From assembly GCF_000006565.2 (NCBI RefSeq), contig NC_031474.1, positions 3,755,662 through 3,819,661 on the forward strand: a stretch of DNA of 64,000 nucleotides, read 5' to 3'. Origin of the DNA: Toxoplasma gondii ME49 (taxonomy: Eukaryota > Apicomplexa > Conoidasida > Eucoccidiorida > Sarcocystidae). Under the pieces are notes generated by a model. That model did not search any database and was not told the DNA's origin. It saw only the letters and a list, made by a program, of their open reading frames with translations. Made by a program: the position numbers and the translations under genes. Within the stretch, counting starts at the first letter, position 1, and the number at the start of each line of letters is the position of its first letter. This document shows positions 63,782-64,000 of this stretch, one piece after another.

Positions 63782-64000
63782 TTGAAAGCGTTTTGTTCGG
63801 AGTCCGAACCCACAAGTGCTCGTAACACCACTCGTTTCTCTTTGTTTACATGCGGGAAGCCATGAACAGACGGGGTCATGACATCAAGGTCAGCAAGACC
63901 CCAACCATTCAGTAGCTTCAGAAGTCAGAACTGTCAAGCCAGTACTTAATGCACAACACTATTGATGAGTTGCCCTTGCAGGTTTGTCAATGCAACGGGT
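63782..64000. other. 3' flank to window edge
   Basis: No gene signal is visible in this short stretch. Confidence 0.4.

Overview
The window is nuclear DNA of a coccidian apicomplexan, almost certainly Toxoplasma gondii or a very close relative such as Hammondia. The strongest reason is an intact four-exon gene on the minus strand (38460-41724) whose spliced product is 769 residues and which I recognise as the microneme adhesin MIC2: an integrin-type A domain, thrombospondin repeats, one membrane span and an acidic tail ending in Asp-Met-Trp-Met-Glu. Intron-rich genes, GC-rich exons with long antisense open frames, AT-microsatellite-rich introns, TGCATGC boxes and serine-run insertions all fit that genome. 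No bacterial-style operons, CRISPR arrays, insertion sequences or tRNA/rRNA genes were seen.

Layout. 1-3.5 kb: a two-exon gene on + for a mitochondrial ribosomal protein of the mL54 family. 3.5-8.1 kb: no supported gene, probably 3' flank plus the long leader of the next gene. 8.1-17.3 kb: a four-exon gene on + for a 2625-residue, mostly disordered protein with one AT-hook and a compact C-terminal block. 17.3-21.6 kb: no supported gene. 21.6-22.7 kb: a one-exon gene on - for a protein with a hydrophobic N-terminus, divergent from a three-exon gene on + (24.05-26.1 kb) for an organellar thioredoxin-fold protein without the CXXC motif. 28.2-33.5 kb: a six-exon gene on - for a SNIP1/Pml1-type FHA protein with an RS-rich N-terminus. 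33.5-38.5 kb: no supported gene. 38.5-41.7 kb: MIC2. 41.7-47.7 kb: sparse, with one ambiguous GC-rich locus at 45.1-46.2 kb. 47.7-58.6 kb: a fifteen-exon cullin gene on + (929 residues). 59.2-59.6 kb: a possible small gene. 62.1-63.8 kb: the 3' exons of an uncharacterised gene with short T/Y repeats that resemble microtubule-binding motifs.

The genes do not form a pathway. They are unlinked functions: mitochondrial translation, RNA processing, ubiquitin ligation and host-cell adhesion. The gene models for the FHA protein, MIC2, the cullin, the thioredoxin-fold protein and the giant protein were assembled by hand from splice sites. In each the exon phases close and the total coding length is divisible by three, which is internal support for the models. 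The cullin model needs one GC-AG intron. Non-coding features worth a second look are a three-copy dispersed repeat, a family of perfect GTGTA-TACAC palindromes, a 26-bp hairpin inside a cullin intron, and composite AT satellites concentrated in introns of two genes.
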